In this document: one piece after another, positions 27,439-39,900 of the stretch | Layout of the letters: the number at the start of each line of letters is the position of its first letter | Position numbering within the stretch: the first letter of the stretch is position 1 | From: Owenia fusiformis | Taxonomy: Eukaryota > Annelida > Polychaeta > Sabellida > Oweniidae | DNA: 64,000 nucleotides | Direction of reading: 5' to 3' | NCBI GenBank assembly: GCA_903813345.2 | Contig: CAIIXF020000002.1 | Span: 31,304,926 to 31,368,925 of the forward strand | Made by a program: the position numbers and the translations under genes | The notes under the pieces: model-generated | Databases searched by the model: none | The model's input: the letters and a program-made list of their open reading frames with translations, nothing else | Told to the model about the DNA's origin: nothing

Positions 27439-27570
27439 ACACAGGTGCTCCACCTGGGTAATAAGAGTATGGGGTTTCCCTGCAAGTGAGGAAATCAAAT
27501 CAAATTTGCTTACTTGCAGGGAAGCCCCACACTCTTATTACCCAGGGGGCACCCAGGGAGCACCCGTGTA
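27439..27570. repeat. Near-perfect 130-bp palindrome
   Basis: Arms carry CCTGGGTAATAAGAGTATGG and CCACACTCTTATTACCCAGG and meet around 27495. Probably a foldback MITE or recent inverted duplication between the IQ and SLX4 genes. Confidence 0.7.
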
Positions 27571-27811
27571 AATTTTTTGGAACAACATTATGAAACATGT
27601 ACTAACTATATGTTCTTTGAATCTCATGTAAATCACATAAAATGTATATAAACTGTTTTTGTTGATTGTTAAATTATTCATATACATCAAGGAATATAAT
27701 CAGCTAATAGTAGGACTTCCCAGAATCAGTGATACATGTATGATGATTTGGATGATGAAATTAACAAACTTAAATAGATGAAAAAACTAAAAGGATGGAA
27801 AATTGAGTCTA

Positions 27812-28362
27812 CAGTAAAACCTGTATATCCGAACACCTGGCTAATCCAAACACTTTTTATGGTATCATTTTTTTCCTCCAATTCAATCCTACATGTATGT
27901 TAAAACAAGGCATTAACGTGCAAAATGGCACCATCCGCCATTTGTTACAGATGCCGTTCCCCAACCACCCTCACAATATCAATATGTCACCACTTTTGGT
28001 GGTGACATAAACACCTTGAAATTTAAACACTTCCTCATTCGAACTGTGAACACATCACATCAGAAAAATTAACTGGTCTATCTCAACACTTTTCACAAAA
28101 TATCACATAAATTATTTCTTACAAAATTGCTGAATTATTTTCAAATTAACACTGATTTGTTATAATATCAAAACTTTTTAAAAATACATCATAATGGGTC
28201 TCTCTAGCATGATTAAATTCATTTGAATCAAATTTGGAATGCCATCAAGCATGTCAAGCTATTTGTTCAAAACAAATATTAATCTTCATTGAGAATGCAT
28301 TTATATTTCTTAATCCAAATGCTTTTAGTCCAAATGGTGTTCGGTTTGGACAGGTTTTACTG
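27812..28362. mobile_element. Pogo/Tigger-like element (551 bp) carrying a nested repeat
   Basis: TA-flanked, ends CAGTAAAACCTGTATATCC and its near-inverse at GGACAGGTTTTACTG. The hairpin-ended repeat 27906-28010 is inserted within it. No coding sequence. Confidence 0.7.
27906..28010. mobile_element. Short hairpin-ended repeat nested in the pogo-like element
   Basis: Begins CAAGGCATTAACGTGCAAAA and ends with the GTCACCACTTTTGGTGGTGAC hairpin followed by ATAA. The shortest clear copy of the family. Confidence 0.6.
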
Positions 28363-28458
28363 TATGTCTGATTAAACTTTTAATTTGCAAAAAGTGATTG
28401 CATTTCTGTATGTTTTCAGCTTAAGACCATGATACATGTAAAACATTATAATTATATA

Positions 28459-29078
28459 CAGGGTGTCAAAAAACAACGGCACCCCCTCTACAGCAAAAAG
28501 TACTTAATGTTACATGGTGTGTCATATCTCATTTTAAAGACAATTTAATTCTGGAGTAACCCGAGATATTTCAGCTTTATATTCTATAATTTTACAGATT
28601 TACGGCTGATTCTAAGTAGTTGGTATGACCACCAGTTGCTGCTCAAACTGCTGCTTATCTGGACGGATATGATTTCAATAAAAATTCAGATAAAGGTGTA
28701 GCGTGGCATAATCCTCTTCGCACTTTCCTCACATTCTTCAGAAATACATCCTTACTGTGTCTTTTTTGAAGAGGCTCTTTGTCCATTAGTTTCTATACAC
28801 TGTTTTTCAGAAATGAACCCAGTGCAGTTGAAATCTGGGGTAATTCTTTCATATTTCACTTTCTGAAGATTTGACTTTTAACCAGTAACAGAGCAGCAAA
28901 CAAAGTGCTGAAGTAGCAAACTTTGAAACAATGTAGCTTTTTTAATGCTAAGTTTTATTAAATGAAATTTGATGAGTAACTCCAGAATTAAATTATCTTT
29001 CAAAAGAGGTATGACACGATATGGAACATAAAGGACTTTTTGCTGTAGAGGGGGGTTCCATTGTTTTTTGACACTGTG
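28459..29078. mobile_element. TA-flanked mariner-like MITE (620 bp)
   Basis: Ends CAGGGTGTCAAAAAACAACG and CGTTGTTTTTTGACAC-like inverse with about 60 bp of arm match including CCCCCTCTACAGCAAAAAGT. TA on both sides. Lies between the IQ and SLX4 genes. The rest of 26973-29771 shows no further gene. Confidence 0.7.
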
Positions 29079-29700
29079 TATATTCACCTTTAAAGATCAT
29101 GAATAAATTAAGTTAATGAGCTCATTTACTTATTAATTGTGAATTTTATTTTATACTTCTTGAGAGCACAATTGAATAAAGTAATGATATAAATATTTGT
29201 CTATCATATCTGTTACTTTCTAATCCAATTGAGTTGTACATGTAATGTTATCTACCAAAATGTTGAGAATTGAATAATCTTTAATATGATACATAATCTT
29301 ATATTTTAATTCTAGTTTGGGTGTAATGTTTTGGCCCACCCTGCATATATGTACTCAAGAACTCATTTTTAACATAACAATCCATTTTGACTTCTTTAAC
29401 TGATAAATATAATACATAAGTAGGAGACTACCTCTCGGTAAAACATAATTATGCCCTTTTGAAATTGATGAAATCCAAGGTTTTATCAAAAATTTTGAAT
29501 GGTTCAAGTTAATACTGAGGAGCATAGAGCCCATTTATTTTGAACAATCCAAACACTTATCAATTTGCCTGATCACTTGGCTGCTATTGTTTTTTCATTT
29601 CAAACAGCCACATATAGCTGTTTTATGTAACAGTCACAGAAAAAGTAATTTATGGCGACTATTCCTCAACACATTGCCTAAAATGCCAACGTGTATCCTT

Positions 29701-29706
29701 TTTATT
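29701..29706 (-). terminator. SLX4: AATAAA polyadenylation signal of SLX4
   Basis: On the minus strand AATAAA lies about 66 nt past the SLX4 stop codon. Confidence 0.5.
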
Positions 29707-29771
29707 TCATATTCAAGGAAATTCAGGAAGCTGAGTCCCTTTGTTCACTTTCTGTCTAGTGTATTGACAGT

Positions 29772-30992
29772 TCATTTTTTAGCTGCAGATTTTTGTGGCG
29801 ACTTTTTCGAAGGTGAGGATCTGGGTTTCTTCCTTTTTCTTGGGGAGCCAGTTTTCTTACGCTGCTGCTTTTTCTCCCTTTTGGCCTTTGATGAGGATCT
29901 ACAGGTGAATGTGATGCACTGGAAAATAATTTGAATATTAAGTTATAATGGTAATGTTCTGAAATGCAAGAAACTTTGTTTATATGACTGTTACCATGGT
30001 AACTCTAACTGTACTATAAACGATATCTAACTGTATCTGAAGAAACATTTGAATTGATGAACTGCCATGAAAAAATGAATTTTATACTCTTTACATTCTT
30101 AAGGCATTTATTTTTTTATTTTACACTACTTATTTTATCATGTATGCCATCATGCAATTTGGTTAACTCTGATTGGTTGACAGTCAGCTCTCATTTCTAT
30201 AAATTATTCAATACCACGTGACTCTGCATACAGACTCACAGATGGATAGACAAAAAGAAAAGTGATCAATACATAGGCTTACCGGATTTTCTCGCATATA
30301 AGCCCTGGGCGTATAACTGAAAGAAAGGGTAATTTCGTCTGTTATTTTGCCTCTTATTTTTCGCCCATTGGCGTATAAGTGTACTACTTTCGATTTTTGG
30401 CCCAGTGGGTGTAAAGGTGAGAAGAGCTGATGAATACAATGGACTACCGTACCTACTGTTGTAGTCCTACCGCATGTTTTGTAAGAATTATAAAGGAAAT
30501 GTCACCTATAACCTTGGACTGTTGAAACAAAGTAACAACAGAACGATCCACCACTGCCACTAACGGCACAGCGTTGAACTTAATGTTGAAACAAAGTAAT
30601 GACAGAACGATCTGCCAGTGACAAAATACTCTTGAATTTATTGAAAAAATCAATAAATGGTCATTTTTTATAGGCCCATGGGCGTATAAGCGTACTACAT
30701 TCGATTTTTGGCCCATGGGCCTAAATTTAGGGGGGCGTATATGCGAGAAAATCCGGTAACATGGGAGACAAAAAGAAATAGTTACACTTCTCTCATTCGT
30801 ACATTGACAATAACTCACCTTTTCATCTAGAATTTCCATTAGTTTTTGTTTCCCACAGCGGATCCCAGCTGTAAGTAGTTCTGCTTGGAAGTCATCAAAA
30901 TCTATCGGCTCATAGTATAAAACTTTAAGATGTATACTCTCAGTTGATGTTATGTAATCATATATCTTCTGTTTTACGCCTGGAGTGGACAC
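29772..30992 (-). CDS. SLX4: Last two SLX4 exons: SLX1-binding C-terminal domain
   Basis: Exon 30992-30819 encodes VSTPGVKQKIYDYITSTESI onward to GIRCGKQKLMEILDEK, the helical conserved C-terminal domain through which SLX4 binds the nuclease SLX1. Exon 29918-29772 completes it with CITFTCRSSSKAKREKKQQR and a very basic tail ending KKSPQKSAAKK and a TGA stop. Vertebrate SLX4 likewise ends in a CITFT motif and a basic tail. The intron between them carries a 475-bp TA-flanked transposon (30282-30756). Confidence 0.93.
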
Positions 30993-33900
30993 CTGGAAGA
31001 TAAAACACCTATCATTCGATTGAAACTGTAATATTGGCAATATCATTCAAAGTCACATTTAAGAGAGTTACACTTATTTCCTATAACATTCATTTTAAAT
31101 GAGTGTTCATTTATTTAGTTGCTGACTGTTTCAAAGCAGGTATGGCATACTAGGCTAGCCTCAAAGTAACCATTTTTCAAAATGACTATTACATTTTAAA
31201 ACATGTGAGCTAACAAAGCATTAACAAGCGAAATTTCACTACCTGCCATTTATTAAAGACACCAAACTTTGAACACCAACTGCAAAACACCATCAACAAA
31301 AAAGTTGGAGACTATAACAATATGTCACCACTTAGGATGGTGACATAATTGAACTACACTGTTTACCTGTTGTGAAGCTGTCATTGGTTCCTCAACAATA
31401 GTTTCTTCTTGCATTGCATCATCACTGTCTGAGTTGGGATCATCATTGTCTCTTATATCATCATCATTGTCTGATGTGTCACTATCTGAGATGTCAAGAA
31501 GCCTCTTATTATTTACCCGAGCAACCAAAGGCTTGGCAGATGATGTCTTGGTGACCAAAGATTTGGTAGATGATGTCTTAGCGACCAAAGACTGGGCAGA
31601 TGATGTCTTGGCGACCAAAGATTTGGTAGATGATGTCTTAGCAACCAAAGAAGGCTTGGCAGAAGACGTCTTAGCAGCCAATGATTTAGCAATCAATGGC
31701 TTGGTAGATGATGTCTTAGCAACCAATGGCTTGGCAGATGATGTCTTAGCAACCAATGGCTTGGTAGATGATGTCTTAGCAAACGATGGCTTAGCAGATG
31801 ATGTCTTAGTAACTAAAGGTTTCACTTTTAAGGAAGATGTTATATCTGAACTTGATTTGGGTCCTTGAGGTTTTAAAGATTCTTTCACCGAAAGCTTCGC
31901 AGACACTGATTTTGACTTAGCTCCAGTTTCTTTATTTGAAGTTGATTCATTAGTCAAGCCTGGTGCATTAGTTCCTGTAAAGCTAGCATCACATTCAGAA
32001 TCAGTTTCATATTGATGAGTCTCCTGATAGATGTTTTTCAGTACCATTATCATCTTCTTTTTGGGCAGCATTCTTACACCATGTTTGGCTATCTCTCTCT
32101 AGAAAAAAAACAGTACAACGGTTAATTTAGTTGAACATTTGTGACTGGATTTAACTCAGATTAACAATTATGCACTAAATAGTTGTTACACATTGTTATA
32201 TTCTTTATCTTCTTTAAAATACCTGTATTTGATATCTGAAACAATTTGTTACACTATTGTAGCATTATGCAATGATTTAACAAGTAGTCTTACATTGATT
32301 TCAAACTCTTACTGTCAACACAATAGATACGTGGATGTTGAGTTTTGACAATTTTTGGGCAAATTCTGTTTTCAGCTACAAAATGGAGGGGTTGAGCATA
32401 GGAATACAAAATTCAATAAATAATTTAAAAAACTAAGGGTAGATTGACTTGGAATTCTAAAACATGCAATAGACACCTTCATATATTGGGCAATATTGGT
32501 TACCATGGCAACAAATGTATGATGTACATTCATTGTATTTACTACAAAATTAAGTTACCTTAACAGCTGGAGTTGCCATGGCGTCATAGTCAGGCATGGG
32601 AGTAAATGGGGAAGGAGGGACCCATGATTTACTTGCTCTGGGCTTAGGAACATTGGGTGTCTTTAGTGGCTCAGTAGAACTTCCATCCTGTTCAGGGAAA
32701 GTGTCATCTGGAACAATATTATTATCACATATAACATCAATATTATTTGGTGAAAATATTAGCCATGTGATTGTATCAATTGTATATTTATATATTGACT
32801 GCTTTATCATGTTTTTATGTAAGTCTTACATTGCATATAACATCTGGCTCAGTTGATCTGGCCCCTCCATCACTACATATTACCTTGCCTAGAACAGGGA
32901 ACATGATCTTATGAAAATACTAGGTGAGTTTATTTTCAAAGGCCTGCTCTTAAGGTACACTTAATTTGGCTCTCATTTTAAAAATGGCAGATTTGGTGGA
33001 TTAAAATTAGAGATCTGCCAATTCTCAGATCTATTTTGGAAAATCCCTAAATCACTGAAACTGAATTTCACTTGTGTAAGTATTTCGATGACAGAATTTA
33101 CTGTTATTAGTAGTACATACAAATCTCATTTCAAGATCAATGATAAAATGATAAAACTAAGCTTTAGTCCTGAATCCGCCAAATTAGATAGCCACCAATA
33201 TTTGAAATTAAGCAATTCTGCCAAATTAAGTAGCTTCAAATCAAGTAGATCTACGGTAATTAAATGTGTTCCTTTTAAATGAGTCTAGGTAATTAAAAGA
33301 TTTTAATCACTTTGTTCAGATGGAACAGCATTAACAGCAGTATTTGTCTCATCCTGAGTGTTTCTAAATGATGGTTCATTTTCATCCCTCCAGAGTGCGC
33401 TGTCATTGACCAAATAGTCAAGGTCATCTGGTGAGACTTCTTTGTCATCGTTGTGTGGAATCTGCTCATCATTGTTTATCAATTGCTCATCATTGTCTAA
33501 ATCCTCAGGGATAATTGACTTAGGTGAGTTATTCCCATGATCTTTGTCAACCCCTGCAACTCCAGCGTGCTCATTATATTTAGCTTCATTTCTCTTATTG
33601 AATGTTTGTGAAGTCATAATGTCATTACTGTTGTTCATGTCAATGTATCCACCACCATCATCAAAATCATCCCAGACATCCATTTCATCAGCTTGATCAT
33701 CAGTAACTGATCCAACAGGACTATTATTTAAGTCTCCCGTACCATCATTTGGTGTAGATTCATTAGGACCATCATTTGGGGTAGATTCATTTGGGTCTTC
33801 ATTTGGGATATATTCATCTGGGTCCTTATTATTGGTAGATTCATTTGGAATATCGTTTGAGGTAGATTCACTTGGGCCATCATTTGGGGTTGATTCATCT

Positions 33901-36900
33901 GGGTTGTCGTTAATGGTAGATTCATTTGGACCATCATTTGAGTTGGATTGACTTGGACAATCATTTGTATTAGATTTATCTGGACCATCATTTGGGTTCG
34001 ACTGACTTGGGCCATCAATTGGGGAAGATTCATTTGAGGTAGATACATTTGGAACATCATTTTTGTTATACTGATTTGGGCCATTATTTGATGTAGATTC
34101 ATCTGGAGTAGGATCATAAATAGCTGTTGCAGGATTTGTGTCATTACCACGTGAAGAACCACTTAAATTATTTGATTCTAATACATTAGGAAGGTCACTT
34201 TCATCAAACTCATTAGGGTTTTCACAAATGATCATATCAATGCAATCATTGTCTGTATTCTTGATGGGTGAGGTTATTACTTCTCCACTGATAGAAACAC
34301 TAGTTTTGGATTTCTTTTCTTGCGACAGAGCCTCTGGTTCTATATCAGAGATATCAAGCTCAATTCTCTTCCTTTTATTGCTTTTAGCTCTTGTTAATCC
34401 AGATTTCTCAATTTCTTCATGACCTCTAAAATGACTCTGTGAAATTCCCAAGTTATCAACCATTGGATGTTCAAAACATGCGGCTATTTTCGAGGATGGT
34501 ACATTACCAGATACATCACCTGATTTAGTCTTTATGTCAATATCAGGAAGGTCAAGAACATCATTATTAGAAGGGTCAACGTCATTTGAACCTATTGATT
34601 TGTCAGAAACTTCTGAAATGTCATGAGCTATTTTAGCAATATGCTTGTCAGCATATTTAACATTCTCATCCTGAGAGTCATACACTATGCAAATATCTTC
34701 TGTTGATTCCTCTTGCTGATGATTAACTGAATATGTCTTTCTCTCCTCTGAAGTTTCATTTTGTACATGTTGTTCACAATTGACTAGGGTTTCTTGGGAG
34801 CTTTTTGAACCTGAGATGGTTTCAACTTCCAAGGGCTTTGTTAGGAATTCATTATATTCTTTAGAGTGTTCAGTACAATCTTTTGGGGATACTGGCTCAT
34901 TGTGTTCAGAATCAGAACCAAACATGTCTTCATCAGATTTGTATATCACATCAGGATCATCACTCTGATGTTCATCAACAATCTCCAAGAGTTCTTGTTC
35001 CTTATCAGAGATGTCTATAATGCTGTCTTTAGAGAATGGTTCTTGAACACTTAAAGTCCTATTGTTGTTTTGTGATTCTTTATCACCTTCATCTATCTCT
35101 ACAATTTCCAGAATCTCAACAGTGGCCTCATGTTCAGTGTTATCAAGGTCACCAGATTCACTACTATCATTGTTTGGTCTTGCATTTCCAGCAGTCCATT
35201 CATTCAATGTGTTATCATTTATAGATCCAGACTTAATTCTTTTCTTAGTTTTGATGTAAGGAGTCGGGGCAAATAAATCAGGAGTTTCTAATCCAATGAT
35301 TGGATATGTATTAGTGTTCCTTGGTGTTTTGAATTGAACTTTATTCCTAGCAGTCTGGTCGATCGGAGTGCTCGTAGCACACACCTTCCAATTACTTGAA
35401 TTATCTCCATGCCTTGTTTTAGCGAGAGGGGTTTTAAAGGATGGTGGTGTATTATTCGTAAGCTGTATTTCTTGAGAGGTTGAAAATTTCAATGGGGACT
35501 TCACTTTCTTAATTTTGCTTTTCTGGGTTGCCATGAAACTATACAGATCATCCATCTCTTCATCAATATCACTGTTGCTATGGTTACTAGAAGTTTCTCT
35601 GTTTCCATGACAACCTGCTTGATTTCTATCATCTTCATCTTCCCAGATGCTTTTCAAAAGTGTTTCTAGATTCCCATCATTGTTAGTTTCTAGATCCTCA
35701 TTGCTGTCATTTAGATTTTGTTCTACACTGTGATTGGGTAAATTAGCTATATCAGGGTCAACATCAGGAGTTTGAACACTAAATGGTATACAATCTGGAC
35801 TTTGTTGATAAACTGAACTTTGTTTATATTCTGGACTTTGATGATAATCTGAACCTTGTTTATATTCTGGACTTTGTTGACTAAAACTTGTTAAATTCTG
35901 GCCAGGCCGACTTATTGAAACTCTAAATGGATTCCTCCATTTATTGCTTTGAGTCACAGGAGTTCCTAGGCCAGGATGTAACATCTGTGAGTCTGAAGTG
36001 GCATCCCTGCTGAGGCTACAGTCTGTCATAGGGGGGTCCAGACTCTGCTTCAAGGAACGGTTAGACTGAGAGGTATCTCTTGCACAGATTGACACCTCAG
36101 AGCCTATATGCTGACTTGAGGTGGAGTGTCTTGTGCTTTCAAGATGTGAATTCTGGGTAATGTTTTCTGCTGCTAACTCAGCTAGGACCAAGGCAGTCTG
36201 GGATTGAGAACCTCCAGTGGGTGTATTTACATGAGAAGGCTCCTGAAAATAGAATATGTAATCAAACTAAAGATTTATCAACATTTTCATTTTGTATTAG
36301 GTCATTTGAGTCTATGGCTTGCATCTGTATTGACAATATCCAGTAATTTGAACAAGTTCCAGTCCAGTTGATGGATTGAACATTTTAATTGTAAACATGG
36401 TGGTAAATCAAAATTATATTATTACAGACAAATACAAGGAATTCATTACAAAAGTGGTGCATACGATTTTGGACGGAGGAAATCATGAATTTTTTTGCAG
36501 GATCCATAAAATATTTAAAAAACATCTTTTACCAGTCGTACAAAGTTCTAAATCTGTGTTTGATGAGAAAAAACGATTTTATACTTCTGATTTTCAGGGG
36601 TGTAAAATCTCAAAAATTACAAAAAAACATTTCTCCTTAATTTGGTGAATTTTTTACTGCTACAAACTAAATGAGCTATATTTCAAGTTCATGAGTTATT
36701 TTGATGAGATCTGCCCAAAGGAAATATGGATTTAACCCTTTTATGTCCAAACATGTACATTCTAATCATATATCTGAAATGGATTCTCCAAACTTTGTAA
36801 CCATGTTTTATTCTGAAATAATTATGGAATATTAGATTGATTAGATCTCCCTCCATTTACTTAATATGTACATGATAAGCAAGAGCCGCTGACAAACATT

Positions 36901-39900
36901 CAGTTTAATTGTGGGGAGACCACAAGTAGACCAGAGAGAATAGACATCACACTTACACAATCAGAGTTGCCTTGCACAGAAGAGATTCGTCGACCAGGTA
37001 TCTGAGAAAGGTGTTTCATCTTGGATCCGGTGGTTATGTCACATGGTTCTATGACATCACAAAGAGATGCAACATAGAAGTCCTCCTTTGCCTTATCTGC
37101 TTCAGTAAATTTAGACATTTGCCACAGCGTAGACTCCTGAAGGAAAAACAGTTAACTGTTCATTAGTCCTTAATTTTCCTTGAATCTTGTAGACAAGCAG
37201 ATTCGAATAATTGGAAGATGCACTCAAGATTCTATAGTAGCCAAGACCAGTTCATAAGTTTGTGCAAGGATACTCTAAAAATTTTGTTTCTGAGTCTGGC
37301 TGAAATTTTGACTCAGTATACCTCCACTATTCATACATTGGAATCCTAAATTACAAGGAATGGATTCATAAAGAAAAAAGTTACACCTCTTTTTTCACGA
37401 TAAGTTTTCCAATTCTCAATAATTATTTCATGAAATTTTCACCTGATAAACTTTGAAGCATTTCTAACATACAAACTCCTTTTCACTAAATTACCATAAA
37501 TTTTACCTTATCAAACTGAGCTGTAAGGTCCCTTGGCTCAGCATTATCAGGTCTGTAGAACAGACTCTCTGGTAGTCTTGGCGTCAATTCATTTACTTCC
37601 ACATCGAGCTGAAATATGCATATATGTGTGTTTAATTTGAGAATGAGCAGTCTGTTTTGACTTTGATGCTTCTCAAAATATTGAAAATACAGAGACTAAA
37701 TGTTTATGATGTCAGATGATGGTATGAAGTATGGCCAGAATTGATAAAGGTAAATCAGTAGACAAAATGAACTGAGGTGACATCTATAAATCAGACTACA
37801 TAACATTTTTACATTTGCCTGCATACATTTGCAACTGCTGAGAACTTATTCTTTGAACGCAGTGGCCTTCATTCCACTCTAGTAATACAAACTTAAGTCT
37901 TATTCATAATTCTAAATCATAATCAGTTCTTTCTATTTACTGTTTGGTTGGTGACTATGGCAGCTCTACTGGCAACTATTTCTTCATTTTCCTCCCTTGT
38001 ACGCTTCAAGAGTTCGGGGATAACTTCAGTTTTCCTGCAATGAACAGAACTTACATGTTTCTTAATTCAATAGATCAAAGACACAAGTTCATGAGTTTGC
38101 AAAACTTGAGGCTTTATTTTATTATCGAGTTGATAGCGAATTAGCTTAGTTCATAATTTTCATAAAGTACAATTGTGAACAATGAACACATCAACATTGT
38201 CAGAGTGAAATATATGGCCCTTAAAAAATATTCAAATAGTCATATGAAAAAATGGATTAGACATTTTCAGACCATCAAGAACTTACTTTTTTCGTTTGCC
38301 TTTCTTTACAGGACTCTGGTCCTTGGCATTCTTCATCAGCACATCAAACACTGAAGTGTTAGCATTTTCCATATTAGGAGTGGAAAATTCCATTGGAGTG
38401 GAAAATTCCGATGCAGATACTGACAAGGCAATGGCTAGTTGTGTTTGTTCTTCAAGAACACTGGAAAATAGATTGAACAATAGTAATGATGGGCGTATTC
38501 CAGGGACTACTATACATGATAATGAACTCACATTAAATAATAGAGTTTTTAGTAAATATATCTATCACAAAGAAAGTTTCAACATCATCTCTAGACATCC
38601 AATTTTTTATTGCAGACTATCTTGAACTCTTAAGATAAGCAGGGATTAAGGTCAATTCTGTACCTTTTTGGTTCAGCCTTTTTGTGTTTTGAAGCTGCAG
38701 TCTTTGGCTTTGTAGTCTTTAGCAGTTTCTGGACATCTTTTTCACTAAAATAATACTCAACATAAAGTATGTCCTAATGTAGAAATTCAGCCTAAGTACA
38801 ACAGATTTAAAGGATTTGCTCATATGCTGTTGGTTAAGGGTTGGTTTGTTAAAAATCCAATAGAAAAATGTCACCACCTGCCATTTGTTGCAGACAACGG
38901 AAACCAGGTACCAACTGCCAAACACCATCCCCAAAAGTTGGAAATCATAACAACATGCCACCACTTTTGGTGGTGACCAAACAAGTCTGCAAAGGTGTTG
39001 ATTCCATTTAGAAAAATAAAGCAGCATTATAGAGGAGAATGTGTCACATCCAAGATGGTTTGATATCCTGGATGGTCACATGATCAAAACTGTCCAATCA
39101 GATACGGATATATGGAAAACTTACTCAATAATTAATTGTCCCTGGTCGAGCTTCACCTTGTGCTCCTCTTCCTGCTCTCTGGCAAGCTTCAGGGCACGAT
39201 CGACGGGAACATCATACTGCAGCGCACATTTCTTCAAGTGTAACTTCCTAGCCTAGATACATACATACAAAACATATCAACATCAGCGCCTGTCTAATAT
39301 GATCTAACCAGAACAACGGCAAAGCCAAAGCGTAGCGAATCCCATCGAACAGAAATGGCTGGCATTTTTACAAACGAAATATATAGCAAATATCATAAAA
39401 TAACACACATAAGAAAGGCCACCATTTTCAAAATGGTTGCTCACTAGCCAAGTTGTCATCAGAAGAAGTAATATGCTTTTAAGTAGCCACATATGAAATT
39501 TTCAAAAATCGCACACACGTACATGTAAATGGTGGCCATTTTTTTAAAATGGCCGCCTTCTACCCAAAATATCATAAGACAGTATGCAATCCTTACGAGT
39601 ATTCACATTTCAAATATAAACAAAATCGCTCTATAACTTCTTGAGTTATCATAAAAATGTAAATTAACACACATAAAAATGGTGGCCAAAATGGCCGCAT
39701 ACTATCCAAATTTTATTAGACATTGTGCCATGCTTAAAGTATTCACATACCAAATATTAACAAAATCGCTCCACTACTTTTCCAGTTACAGCAAAAATCG
39801 TTAAATGACGTGCGAAGGCAGCCATTTTTCAAGATGGCTGCCATGTATTTCTTCTATATTTACATTTCTAGCTTAAACAATGTTCTATATAACTTGTTAC

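Noticed and set aside
31434-31868. 144-codon plus-strand open frame
   Set aside because: It is the antisense shadow of the SLX4 10-residue repeat; the minus frame carries the conserved SLX4 sequence.
33728-34162. Second minus-strand frame over the 27-bp SLX4 repeat
   Set aside because: It is a frame shadow of the 9-residue repeat; the other frame continues through the whole exon and keeps phase.
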